38,924 bases of DNA from Gammaproteobacteria bacterium (GTDB taxonomy: Bacteria; Pseudomonadota; Gammaproteobacteria; Steroidobacterales; Steroidobacteraceae): positions 122,102 through 161,025 of the forward strand of contig DAHXNV010000001.1 of the NCBI GenBank assembly GCA_027365225.1, read 5' to 3'. This document shows positions 7,310-19,692 of the stretch, in pieces. Made by a program: the position numbers and the translations under genes. The notes beneath the pieces were generated by a model. The model searched no databases. It was not told the DNA's origin and saw nothing but the letters and a program-made list of their open reading frames with translations. The number at the start of each line of letters is the position of its first letter. Within the stretch, counting starts at the first letter, position 1.

Positions 7310-9792
7310 GCCTGCACTCCGCAGGATTCCACAGCCTCGCCCGGCGATGGGGTGCGTTCAGCGCGGCTCACGCGGTGCAGGCGCTCGAGACTCTGCGCGT
7401 GCATACAGTACACATACAGCCACTCGTTTTCGATCAACTGCAACACCTCGGGCTGGCGCCGCAAGGTCCGTTCGATCCGCTCGCGCGGGGCATCGATCAA
7501 CACCGTCAGGCGCAGTGGGGCGTGGCGCCAAGCGCTGCCGTCATGCACGGACTGGCGGGCCAGTCCGATGCGCAGATCGCCGCTGTGTCCCTCCAGCACC
7601 CCGATGTGCCCACCGATCACGTTGTGCAGCAGCTTGTTGCCGCTGCCGAAGCGCTCCGGATCGACGGTCGAGCCGAAGTACTGCAGGTTGATCCAGTGCG
7701 CCACGATCAGCGGGCCGGCGAGCACCTGCTCGAGCACGGCGCCGTCCGTGTCCTGCTGCCAGCGGTACTCGTGCAGGAAGACCCGCCCCTCGAGGTCGAT
7801 GCCGCGCGTCCGTTCGCGCGGCGCGAGGATGAACGCGGCGTTGCCGGCGAGCCCCCACTCGGGCCGCACTTCGGCCCAGTCCCGCGTGCGCCGCCGCAGG
7901 CGGCGCAGCAAGGCCGCCTCATGTCCGGCGAGGTGTGCCAGACCGAGAGCGGCGGCGCGCTCGCGGCGCACCTGAGCCCCGGCGCGCCCCAGGATCGCGC
8001 GCAGTCGCTCCAGATCGGCCGCATGGCTCGGCGGGAGGTGCTGCGGATCGAACAGCTCGACGCTGTCCGTCACGGTGTCGTGCAGTCCGGCGATGACCAC
8101 GGTGTGCTCGGGAATATCCACGCCGAGTTCGGCGAGCGCGTGCCGTACGGCCGAATCGTTCAACAGGTCGGCGAGGATCCGTGCGTTGACATCGCCGCTG
8201 TGGCCGCCGCAGGCGCCGCAGGCGAGCGCTGCGGCCTGCGGATTGTTGGTGGTGCGCGCACCGTGCCCGATGAGCACGAGCAGGCGGGCCAAGGGCCGCT
8301 CGAGCGCCATGGCGCTCAGGATCCGCGCCGCGAGCTGCGCCTGTTCGCCGAGCGCTTCGGGGCCGCTACCGCTGAGGTGCGGCCGCAGCGAGGCATGCAC
8401 GGCGCGCGCGAGCCCTGTGCGCGTGGGGTTCTCCGGCGCCCGCCCGAATGCCCGGGCGAGCAGCTTCGGCAGATAGGCGAGACCGAGGATTTCCACCGTG
8501 CTGAACGCGCCGGTGGGCATGCGCGCGAAGGGCTGCAGACTCGCGCGCCGCCGCAATGTCCGCTGGCGCTGCTCGGCCAGGCGCTCGTCCTCGGCGGCGT
8601 TGCCGCTCGTCTCGAACGCGGTGAGTGTCGGAGCGAGCAGCGCCGGCAGCTGGGGTCGCTCGAGGGAGGTGCCGAGCGGCGTGTAGCGCAGCGGTAGTCC
8701 GAAGAAGCCGGCGAAGCCGTACGTGCGCACGCCGCCATCGGCCTGCTCGAGGGCGCGGCGCATTCGCTCGGAGCGCACATCGATGCAGAAGACCAGCTGC
8801 GCGTGCGGCGGTGCCGGTGGTGCAGTCGAGTCCGCGCCGCCAGGGGCGCTCAGCGCGGCGAACAGACGCTCCTGGTAGGCGAGCTCATGCGCGCGCTGCC
8901 AGAGCAGGTCGATGGCGAGCGATCCGCGCAGCTCGCTGTCGGCCGGCGCGTTCCACTGCGCGAGCCAGTCTCGCCACGCCGAATGCTCATCGTGCCGCCC
9001 GTCATGCAGCAGCGCCTCCCAGGCCAGGCGGATCACCAGCAATTGCGGCAGGTGCCCGTCATCGGCGCCGGCGAGCGTTGCTTCCCAGCGCAGAAAGGCG
9101 CACCAGGCGGCCCAGCCCCCGATGCGCTGGACAATGACCTCGAGCAGATCGCGCAGCTGCGTCTCGCGCATTGCCAGTCGATCGAGCGCCCAGTCGAGTG
9201 CCGCGTCGGCCGTCCCGGGCAGCTGCGTGGCACGGGGATGCAGCGGCTTGAAGCGCCGATCCTCGAGCAGCGCCGCGCGCCAGCCCGCGAACAGTCCGGG
9301 CAGGCGCTGCGCCCGCCAGTCGGCCTGCTGCCGATCGAAGTAGGCGGCGCAGAACTCGCTGATCTGCTGCGTGATGCGCACTCGCCAGGGCACGTCACCG
9401 CCGCGGCGAGGGTCGCAGTCGAGCTGGTCGCTGAGCAGCGGCAGCCCGCGCGCGGCGCCGGCGGGTTGCTCGAGGGCTCGCACCGCGGCCTGCGCGCTCG
9501 GCACGGTGGACTGTTCGCGCAGGGCCTGCTCGAGGTGGGCCGGCTGGATCTGTCCTTGCCGCCAGGCACGCAGATACTCATCGCGCGCCAGTGTCAGGGG
9601 CGCGCCGCACAGGCGCCGCAGCCGCTCGGCCGCCACACCGAAGCGCAGTGCCCGATATCCCCAGTAGGGGCTGACCGCAACCTGCCGATCGATCGGCCAG
9701 GCGGGCGCCACGGTGCGGCAGGCCGCCTCGAGCGCCGCGCGGCGCAGATCCGGGGTGCTTCGGCACGCGGCCGCTGTGTTTGCGTCGCTCAA
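7306..9792 (-). CDS. dabA: DabA, carbonic-anhydrase-like subunit of the DAB inorganic carbon pump (DUF2309)
   Basis: The 828-residue protein keeps the beta-carbonic-anhydrase-like zinc site known from DabA: C336 and D338 in FCIDVRSE, H510 in VLIGHG and C525 in ACGACGG, with the H-to-C spacing of 15 seen in the characterised protein. Together with DabB it forms an energised complex that hydrates CO2 vectorially and accumulates bicarbonate. The TTG at 9792 is chosen as start because it overlaps the dabB stop (TTGA), and no ATG or GTG fits the family N-terminus; the open frame further upstream is only antisense-like sequence inside dabB. It is translationally coupled to dabB upstream and cysD downstream. 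Confidence 0.92.
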   Translation of the reverse strand: MSDANTAAACRSTPDLRRAALEAACRTVAPAWPIDRQVAVSPYWGYRALRFGVAAERLRRLCGAPLTLARDEYLRAWRQGQIQPAHLEQALREQSTVPSAQAAVRALEQPAGAARGLPLLSDQLDCDPRRGGDVPWRVRITQQISEFCAAYFDRQQADWRAQRLPGLFAGWRAALLEDRRFKPLHPRATQLPGTADAALDWALDRLAMRETQLRDLLEVIVQRIGGWAAWCAFLRWEATLAGADDGHLPQLLVIRLAWEALLHDGRHDEHSAWRDWLAQWNAPADSELRGSLAIDLLWQRAHELAYQERLFAALSAPGGADSTAPPAPPHAQLVFCIDVRSERMRRALEQADGGVRTYGFAGFFGLPLRYTPLGTSLERPQLPALLAPTLTAFETSGNAAEDERLAEQRQRTLRRRASLQPFARMPTGAFSTVEILGLAYLPKLLARAFGRAPENPTRTGLARAVHASLRPHLSGSGPEALGEQAQLAARILSAMALERPLARLLVLIGHGARTTNNPQAAALACGACGGHSGDVNARILADLLNDSAVRHALAELGVDIPEHTVVIAGLHDTVTDSVELFDPQHLPPSHAADLERLRAILGRAGAQVRRERAAALGLAHLAGHEAALLRRLRRRTRDWAEVRPEWGLAGNAAFILAPRERTRGIDLEGRVFLHEYRWQQDTDGAVLEQVLAGPLIVAHWINLQYFGSTVDPERFGSGNKLLHNVIGGHIGVLEGHSGDLRIGLARQSVHDGSAWRHAPLRLTVLIDAPRERIERTLRRQPEVLQLIENEWLYVYCMHAQSLERLHRVSRAERTPSPGEAVESCGVQA

Positions 9793-11342
9793 GCCGCCCC
9801 GCCCTCGCGTTGGGCCAGCCACTGGCCGAGGCGTCCGTGCGCGCCGCGCACGCCGCGCCAGGGCCATTGCGAGCTGACCAGCCGCGTGACCGGCTCGTCG
9901 AGAAAGTACCCGGCCGCCGCCCAGGCGTACAGGCGCGAGCGATGTGCCACGGGGCCGGCGCGCCAGGCGTGCGCCTGCGCCCAGTACAGCCCGAGCAGAC
10001 AGAGCGCGCCGTACAGCGCGAGTGCCGGTGCGGGCCGTGCCGAGGCGACGGCAAGGCCGCGGCTCATCGCCACGTGCCAGAGCAGATACAACTGCACGGC
10101 AAGCGCGGCCGCCAGAAGGTTGCGGGCCCGAGTGAGCCGATCCGGCGCAGCTTCCCACAGGAGCGTCGCGACGCCGAATGTGCACAGCAGCAGTGCGATC
10201 CAGGGGAGCGCGGGGGCGTGCAGCACATCGTGCCACAGCTGCGCAGAGGCTGTGACGAGGCCGGCTGTGACTGCAAGCCCCAACAGGGGTGCGACTCGCG
10301 GGCGCGCACCGGGCTGCGGCTGCATGCGCTCCGCGGCGCTCTCGCGCACCGCCTCCCCGGAGCAGAGGAACGCGTGCGCCTTGTAGAGCGCATGCCCGAG
10401 CAGGTGCAGCAGCGCCAGAGCGTACAGCCCGAGGCCGCATTCGGTCGCCATGAGGCCCATCTGCGAGCAGGTGGACCAGGCAAGCCGTCCCTTGCGCGCC
10501 GGGCAGGTCATCAGGGTCAGTCCGGCGAGCAGCGCGGTCGTGCCGCCGACGATCACCAGCAGCGCCTGGGCGGGGAGCGATGCACTGATCAGCGGTGCGA
10601 GGCGGATCAGCACGTAGCCGCCGAGGTTGACGACGCCGGCGTGCATCAGAGCCGAGACGCTGGTCGGCGCCTCCATCACCTGCACCAGCCAGCCATGCAG
10701 CGGCAGCTGAGCGGATTTCAACAGCACGGCTGCCGCGATCAGCAGCGCGGCGCACTGCAGGTCGGCGCCCGCGGCGCCGTGCGCGCTGGTCAGCTGCGCC
10801 AGGCGCGTCAGTTCGAGCGTATGCCAGCGCCGATAGAGCAGCAGCGCCGCGCCGAGCAGGCAGACCTCGGCGAGGCGGCTGGCGAGGAATTTCTTGCGCG
10901 CGGCGATGCGCGCTCCCGGTCGCTCGCGATAGTGCCTCAGCAGCGGATGCAGCGCGGCGCTGCTGGCGGCCCAGGCCAGCACCAGTACCGCGAAGTTGCC
11001 GGCCGCAACCACTGCGCTGAGGCCGGCGAGCGTCAGCAGCAGCGCACAGACGAAACGCTGCTCGGCGGCCTCGCCGGTGAGGTTGCCGCGCGAATAACGG
11101 GCGATCACCCAGCCGAGAAACGCGATCAGGGTCATGACCGCGGCGGCCGGGGCGTTGTGCGGGCCGATGACACGGCCCGGCGCCAGGTGGCTCGCATCGC
11201 CGGCAAGCGCCGCGCCGAGCGCCCCGAGCGAGGCGCACCCGAGCGCCGACCAGACCGAACGGCGGCGCAGCGCCGCGCCGGCCGCGCCGAGCAGGTACAG
11301 CAACGGGACGAGCCAGGCGCTCCAGTGCAGGTGATGCGGCAT
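9789..11342 (-). CDS. dabB: DabB, proton-channel (NuoL/Mrp-like) subunit of the DAB pump
   Basis: The 517-residue polytopic membrane protein of the proton-conducting NuoL/M/N family has the hallmark KSAQLPLHGWLVQVMEAPTS and VSALMHAGVVNLGGYVLIRLAP motifs around residues 200-250 and GHALYKAHAFLCSG near 330. In DAB complexes DabB supplies the cation gradient that drives DabA. The ATG at 11342 follows GGAG with 5-nt spacing. It is the first gene of the minus-strand operon dabB-dabA-cysD-ORF. A LysR gene is transcribed divergently 86 bp away, so regulation from the shared spacer is likely. Length fits the short DabB type. Confidence 0.92.
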   Translation of the reverse strand: MPHHLHWSAWLVPLLYLLGAAGAALRRRSVWSALGCASLGALGAALAGDASHLAPGRVIGPHNAPAAAVMTLIAFLGWVIARYSRGNLTGEAAEQRFVCALLLTLAGLSAVVAAGNFAVLVLAWAASSAALHPLLRHYRERPGARIAARKKFLASRLAEVCLLGAALLLYRRWHTLELTRLAQLTSAHGAAGADLQCAALLIAAAVLLKSAQLPLHGWLVQVMEAPTSVSALMHAGVVNLGGYVLIRLAPLISASLPAQALLVIVGGTTALLAGLTLMTCPARKGRLAWSTCSQMGLMATECGLGLYALALLHLLGHALYKAHAFLCSGEAVRESAAERMQPQPGARPRVAPLLGLAVTAGLVTASAQLWHDVLHAPALPWIALLLCTFGVATLLWEAAPDRLTRARNLLAAALAVQLYLLWHVAMSRGLAVASARPAPALALYGALCLLGLYWAQAHAWRAGPVAHRSRLYAWAAAGYFLDEPVTRLVSSQWPWRGVRGAHGRLGQWLAQREGGAA

Positions 11343-11428
11343 GCGTACTCCGTGGGTGCTGGCGATGCGGCCCAGTATCGGCGCGGGACGTCGAGCTGTA
11401 AAATAGAAGAAACAGAAGGAATCGTTCC
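11343..11428. promoter_or_regulatory. divergent dabB/lysR promoter region
   Basis: The 86-bp spacer between the two divergent start codons is the likely site of the LysR regulator. A TAAAAT hexamer at 11399-11404 is a possible -10 for lysR, with no good -35 visible. AGAAGGA precedes the lysR ATG and GGAG precedes the dabB ATG. Confidence 0.5.
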
Positions 11429-12346
11429 ATGAAACAGAACATGCGAAACCTTAACTTCCGTCACCTGCTGTATTTCTGGAGCGTCGCTCAGCGCGGGCAT
11501 CTCACGCAGGCCGCCGAGCAGCTGCGTGTGTCGCAATCGGCACTGTCGGCGCAGATTCGCCAGCTCGAGACGTATCTCGGCCAGCCGCTGTTCGAGCGTT
11601 CCGGCCGTTCGCTGCACCTGACGGAGTTCGGTGCCGTGGTGCTCGATTACGCCGACAGCATCTTCGGGCTCGGCCAGGAGCTGATGGCGACGGTGCGCGG
11701 TGGACTCGGGCAGCGCCAGCAGCACCTGCGCGTCGGGGTGGTGGCCACGCTATCGCGCAACTTCACGGAAAATCTGCTGCGCCCCGTGTTTGGCCGTCCG
11801 GAGATCCGCCTGACGCTGCAGTCGGGCAGTCTCGCGGAGTTGCTCGAGCAGCTGCGCGTGCACAACCTCGATCTGCTGCTCTCGAACCGTCCGGTCGTGG
11901 CCGAGGCCGAGCGGCCGTGGCGGTGCATGCCGCTCTCGCGCCAGTCGGTGTGTCTGATCGGACCGCCGCGCCTCGGGCGGCGGCGCTTGCGTCTGCCCGA
12001 TGATCTGACCGGCCTGCCGCTGGTGCTGCCCGGACCGAGCAGTGACGTGCGCACCCATTTCGACTTGTGGTGCGAGCGCAGGCGCGTCACGGTCGAGGTC
12101 GCCGCCGAGGTCGACGACATGGCGATGCTGCGTCTGCTGGCGCGAGATTCCGGCGCGGTCGCGGTACTGCCCGAGGTGGTCGTCCAGGACGAGTTGCGCG
12201 AGGGCCGGCTGCAGCGCTACTGCGCGATTCCCGGGGTGTTCGAGCACTTCTATGCCATCACCGCGTTCCGCCACAGCCCCTCGCCGCTGGTGCAGCGGCT
12301 GCTCACGCGAGGCCATTATCGAGCTTCGGCCGGCGCGCCGGTGTAG
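11429..12346 (+). CDS. LysR-family transcriptional regulator of the dab operon
   Basis: The 305-residue protein has an N-terminal winged helix (about residues 8-66, LLYFWSVAQRGHLTQAAEQL and QSALSAQIRQLE) and a substrate-binding LysR domain (about 95-295). The early NLNFRHLLYFW resembles the NhaR-like branch. It is divergent from dabB, the common layout for LysR regulators that sense carbon status or ions and control the adjacent operon. The ATG at 11429 has AGAAGGA 8 nt upstream; an ATG four codons later is an alternative. The effector is unknown; control of dabBA is inferred from position. Confidence 0.88.
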   Translation: MKQNMRNLNFRHLLYFWSVAQRGHLTQAAEQLRVSQSALSAQIRQLETYLGQPLFERSGRSLHLTEFGAVVLDYADSIFGLGQELMATVRGGLGQRQQHLRVGVVATLSRNFTENLLRPVFGRPEIRLTLQSGSLAELLEQLRVHNLDLLLSNRPVVAEAERPWRCMPLSRQSVCLIGPPRLGRRRLRLPDDLTGLPLVLPGPSSDVRTHFDLWCERRRVTVEVAAEVDDMAMLRLLARDSGAVAVLPEVVVQDELREGRLQRYCAIPGVFEHFYAITAFRHSPSPLVQRLLTRGHYRASAGAPV

Positions 12347-12414
12347 CTCGGATTGAGGGTCGACCCGGCAAGCGGCCGCCCAACCGTTGGAGCGGTGCGC
12401 TGTACGCGCGTGGA

Positions 12415-12617
12415 TCAGGGGGGGCGCTTCGGACGGCGCGCGCCTCGGAGCGCCCGCGGTTCCTTCTCGGGTTGGCACGGACGGGCCTGCTTCTCCTCTG
12501 CGGAGCCCCGGATCAAGCGCCGCCGACCTGCGGCGAGGTTGCCTGCTCCTTCGCGCGCAGGCGCTCGAAGGCGGCCTTCTTGCCCGTCTCGAGCGGCATA
12601 GTGCCCAACTCATTCAT
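12415..12617 (-). pseudogene. frameshifted ribbon-helix-helix gene, paralogue of the gene at 19432
   Basis: Read on the minus strand, MPLETGKKAAFERLRAKEQATSPQV is followed, after a one-base deletion near 12530, by RRLIRGSAEEKQARP. This parallels RKKAVFERLCVEEDATPSQV and RRLIRGYIEEKQGRP of the intact protein encoded at 19432-19650. The copy also lacks about 12 residues (RTARLTILIDPR), which form the DNA-contacting beta strand of the fold. The nucleotide similarity extends over the 3' end of the gene. Two disabling lesions make it a clear pseudogene, and it is a decayed duplicate. Confidence 0.75.
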
Positions 12618-12654
12618 AACTGAGTACCCTGCGAGTGGTGGTCAACAGTAACGC

Positions 12655-12951
12655 GGAACAAACACCACCGAGCGCATCGCGGCCGCCAAGGCGGTGCTCG
12701 GCGCGCTGAGCCGGGGCTCCCGGGTGCTGGCAACGACACACGATGTGGAGCCTCAGAGCCTGCTGCCGGAGCGGTTCGGGATGTGTCATTTCACGGCGAA
12801 TCCGGAGGTCGCGGGATTCTTTGAGTTTCGATTGCGGCCGGGACCCTGTGCCGAGGGCAATGCGCTGCGAATGTAGGGGAAGATGGGGTATCCGGTTGCG
12901 GTGATCGAGGATGCGATGGCGCTGGCCGCGAGCCGCTCGGGGCGGGGGTGC
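12655..12951 (+). pseudogene. MutS-like ATPase C-terminal remnant
   Basis: The frame reads NTTERIAAAKAVLGALSRGSR, VLATTHDVEPQSLLPERF, FTANPEVAGFFEFRL, RPGPCAEGNALRM, stop (TAG near 12874), GKMGYPVAVIEDAMALAA. This is the tail of the MutS-family ABC ATPase: the NTTER motif after Walker B, the TTHD switch and the RPGPC-NALR element. There is an in-frame stop, and neither the Walker A nor the clamp and connector regions are upstream. It is a truncated, inactivated relic of a MutS-like protein and not the chromosomal mutS. Confidence 0.72.
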
Positions 12952-12980
12952 TCCGGGGGCGCACCGAATGACCTTGTGAC

Positions 12981-12994
12981 TTGACGCGCATCAA
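12981..12994. promoter_or_regulatory. FNR/ANR-like box upstream of fabA
   Basis: TTGACGCGCATCAA matches the TTGAT-N4-ATCAA consensus at 9 of 10 defined positions. It lies 59 bp ahead of the fabA start and may couple fabAB expression to oxygen or redox state. Functionality is inferred. Confidence 0.4.
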
Positions 12995-13052
12995 GGACCG
13001 ATGGGTCCGGCTGATGTGTGATCAGCGGTTCTTCGCGTCATTAGGAGCAGTG

Positions 13053-13565
13053 GTGAATACGGTGCGCCAGAGGTTCGATCGTCTGTCCGAGCTCGATCGC
13101 GGAATCGCGTTCGAGAACTCCGGCACCCAACTACCTACCGGAGCGATGCTGATGCTCGACCGGATAACGCATGTCGCGGCGGAAGGTGGCGCCCACGGCA
13201 ACGGCGAGATCCGCGCCGAGCTCGACATTCGGCCCGATCTGTGGTTCTTCCAATGCCACTTCCCGGGCGACCCCGTCATGCCGGGGTGCCTTGGCCTCGA
13301 TGCGCTGTGGCAGCTTCTCGGTTTTTACCTCGCGTGGCGCGGCCATAATGGCCGGGGACGGGCGCTCGGCGTGGATGAAGTGCGCTTCACGGGACAGGTG
13401 CTGCCGGGGGCCCGGCAGGTCACCTACCAGGTGAACATTAAACGGGTGCTCGTGCGCGGTCTGGTGCTCGGCCTGGCCGACGGAGAGGTGTGCGTGGATG
13501 GCCGCCGGATCTATACCGCGGGCGGGCTGCGGGTCGGGCTCTTTGCCTCGACCGACGGCTTTTGA
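13053..13565 (+). CDS. fabA: 3-hydroxydecanoyl-ACP dehydratase/isomerase FabA
   Basis: This 170-residue cytoplasmic enzyme of anaerobic unsaturated fatty-acid synthesis dehydrates 3-hydroxyacyl-ACP and isomerises trans-2- to cis-3-decenoyl-ACP. The hot-dog fold active site is visible: H69 in [20 protein letters not shown] and D83 in the same block. [17 protein letters not shown] and [17 protein letters not shown] are near the end. The GTG at 13053 is chosen because AGGAG lies 5 nt upstream and the length then equals the family's (about 171); a TTG at 12981 would add 24 unrelated residues and starts on the FNR-like box. fabB follows after 13 nt, the standard fabAB operon. Confidence 0.93.
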   Translation: MNTVRQRFDRLSELDRGIAFENSGTQLPTGAMLMLDRITHVAAEGGAHGNGEIRAELDIRPDLWFFQCHFPGDPVMPGCLGLDALWQLLGFYLAWRGHNGRGRALGVDEVRFTGQVLPGARQVTYQVNIKRVLVRGLVLGLADGEVCVDGRRIYTAGGLRVGLFASTDGF

Positions 13566-13578
13566 GGGCCAGCCGACC

Positions 13579-14787
13579 ATGAAGCGGGTCGTTGTGACGG
13601 GTATCGGCATCGTCTCGTGTCTCGGGAACGATGCTGCGACGGTGACGGAGTCGCTCATCCATTCCCGGTCGGGCATCCGCTCCGAGCGGCAATTCGGGAC
13701 GTTTGGCCTGCGCAGCCGGATCGCCGGTGTTCCGCAGATCGATCTCGATGGGCTCATCGATCGCAAGGACCGGCGTTTCATGGGAGACGCTGCCGCGTAT
13801 GGGCACGTGGCGATGGCCCGTGCGATCGCCGACAGCGGCCTGACCGAGGATTTGGTTTCCCATCCGCGTACGGGACTGGTCGTGGGCTCCGGAGGCGGCT
13901 CCTCGGCGAACCAGGTCGAGGCTGCGGACGTGCTGCGCAGCCGTGGCATTCGCCGGGTTGGGCCCTACCGGGTGCCGCGTGCCATGTGCAGCACCCTCGC
14001 GGCCTGTCTTGGGACCTCGTACCGGATCAAGGGGCTCAGCTATTCGGTAAGTTCGGCTTGCGCCACCAGCGCGCACTGCATCGGCGTCGGCATGGAGCAG
14101 ATCGAGCTCGGCAAACAGGATGTCATTTTCGCGGGCGGCGGCGAGGAGGTGCATTGGACGCTCGCCACACTATTCGATGCGATGGGTGCGCTCTCCTCAG
14201 CGTACAACGATACGCCCGAGCGGGCATCCCGGACCTACGATGCGGACCGGGACGGCTTCGTGATCGCCGGTGGTGCCGGCATCCTCGTGCTCGAAGCGCT
14301 GGAGCACGCGCGCTCGCGAGGGGCGCCGATCTACGCGGAGATTGCCGGGTATGGCGCCACGTCCGACGGGGCAGACATGGTGGCGCCCTCCGGGGAAGGG
14401 GCGGTCCGATGCATGCGCCAGGCGCTGGGTACCGTCGCGGAGCCGATCGACTACGTCAATACCCATGGAACCTCGACCCAGGTCGGGGACATCATCGAGC
14501 TCCACGCGCTGAGCGAGGTCTTCGGCGCGCAGGTGCCGCCGCTGTCATCTACCAAGCCGCTGTCGGGGCATTCGCTCGGCGCGGCGGGTGTACACGAGGC
14601 GATCTACTGTCTGTTGATGATGCAGGGCGGGTTTCTCGCCGGGTCGGCGAACATCGAGAGGCTGGATGGCGCGGCGCAGCGGTTTCCGATCCTGCGCGAG
14701 ACGCGCGACGGACAGTTGCGGACCGTAATGAGCAACAGTTTTGGCTTTGGCGGGGCCAATGCCACGCTCGTCTTGCGGCGGATTTGA
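13579..14787 (+). CDS. fabB: 3-oxoacyl-ACP synthase I FabB
   Basis: The 402-residue condensing enzyme elongates the cis-3-decenoyl-ACP made by FabA. The catalytic triad is visible: C161 in [13 protein letters not shown]296 in VNTHGTST, and H331 in [12 protein letters not shown] with the lysine K326. The C-terminal [17 protein letters not shown] loop is intact. The ATG at 13579 gives the standard [16 protein letters not shown] start. It is cotranscribed with fabA, 13 nt upstream, and converges on the helicase gene with a 54-bp spacer in which I see no strong terminator hairpin. Confidence 0.94.
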   Translation: MKRVVVTGIGIVSCLGNDAATVTESLIHSRSGIRSERQFGTFGLRSRIAGVPQIDLDGLIDRKDRRFMGDAAAYGHVAMARAIADSGLTEDLVSHPRTGLVVGSGGGSSANQVEAADVLRSRGIRRVGPYRVPRAMCSTLAACLGTSYRIKGLSYSVSSACATSAHCIGVGMEQIELGKQDVIFAGGGEEVHWTLATLFDAMGALSSAYNDTPERASRTYDADRDGFVIAGGAGILVLEALEHARSRGAPIYAEIAGYGATSDGADMVAPSGEGAVRCMRQALGTVAEPIDYVNTHGTSTQVGDIIELHALSEVFGAQVPPLSSTKPLSGHSLGAAGVHEAIYCLLMMQGGFLAGSANIERLDGAAQRFPILRETRDGQLRTVMSNSFGFGGANATLVLRRI

Positions 14788-14841
14788 TGGAGGGAGGATT
14801 GCGCTGCACGCGAGCGAGCGGCCGCCCTGGGGCCGTGCGGC

Positions 14842-19059
<4,218 letters not shown>

Positions 19060-19431
19060 TCCAGGGCGGCGCCGTGACCGGCTCGGTGTCGGCGGCACAT
19101 GCGGCGTTTGCCGAACTCAGAAGCCGCCTCCCGCCGCCTCGCGCCACGGGAGGTCTTGCTGCGCGACCCGAGGAGCCGCGGCATCTGTACCACTGGTGTC
19201 GCTCTGGCCTGAAAGCGTCGCGCTCATCAGTCATCCCGATCATCGTACCTGCCCGCCGAAACGGTCATGATGCCACTGAATGCCGAGCGGCACCCTCTTT
19301 GGGGCAGGGCGCCGCGCCCCGCTCTTGCGCCGGGCACTTCGGCGCCGGCTCGTGCCGCACGCTCCAGCCCGTCGCCGGGTCGAAGGGCTCGCGGGCCAGC
19401 TCCGCCCGCCAGGCGGTCCCGCACGCTCAGA
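19060..19431. other. spacer between helicase gene and ribbon-helix-helix gene
   Basis: Both flanking genes are on the minus strand. One minus-strand frame (about 19270-19420) reads protein-like residues (AWRAELAREPFDPATGWSVRHEP) but has no start codon after the preceding stop and no family match. I regard it as unassigned, possibly a decayed partner of the ribbon-helix-helix gene. Confidence 0.35.
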
Positions 19432-19650
19432 TCACTGCGATCCCCGCGTCGAGCTGCGCGTGCGCCGAGGCGGTGGCGGCGCCTCGGGCCGCCACGGACG
19501 GCCCTGCTTCTCCTCTATATAGCCGCGGATCAACCGCCGTACGACCTGCGAGGGGGTCGCGTCCTCCTCCACGCACAGGCGCTCGAAGACCGCCTTCTTG
19601 CGTGGATCGATGAGGATGGTCAGGCGAGCGGTGCGCGTTTCGGGCGGCAT
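19432..19650 (-). CDS. small ribbon-helix-helix (CopG-like) DNA-binding protein
   Basis: The 72-residue protein begins with a strand RTARLTILIDPRKKAVFERL, followed by two helices around CVEEDATPSQVVRRLIRGYIEE. This is the layout of CopG/Arc-type ribbon-helix-helix domains (strand, helix, turn PSQV, helix). A basic, proline-rich tail follows. Such proteins are dimeric repressors, often antitoxins or plasmid copy regulators. No toxin gene is adjacent: the next plus-strand gene is hyfB, starting 43 bp away in divergent orientation, so it could repress hyfB. The ATG at 19650 is preferred over a GTG at 19668. A frameshifted copy lies at 12415-12617. Confidence 0.7.
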   Translation of the reverse strand: MPPETRTARLTILIDPRKKAVFERLCVEEDATPSQVVRRLIRGYIEEKQGRPWRPEAPPPPRRTRSSTRGSQ

Positions 19651-19692
19651 GGTGAGAACCCTGTTCACAGTGGAGTATCAGTCGATGATAAT

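Noticed and set aside
9793-11442. Apparent N-terminal extension of dabA to a 1378-residue protein on the minus strand
   Set aside because: The extra 550 residues are an arginine/alanine-rich alternative frame of dabB. DabB is recognised in the other frame, and DabA similarity begins at about 9792.
12981-13052. TTG start of fabA at 12981
   Set aside because: The first 24 residues lack similarity, the FNR-like box would lie inside the gene, and the GTG at 13053 has AGGAG at the right distance.
19267-19692. Extension of hyfB upstream to 19267
   Set aside because: The added residues are antisense to the ribbon-helix-helix gene and unlike any HyfB; the family N-terminus begins near 19693-19735.
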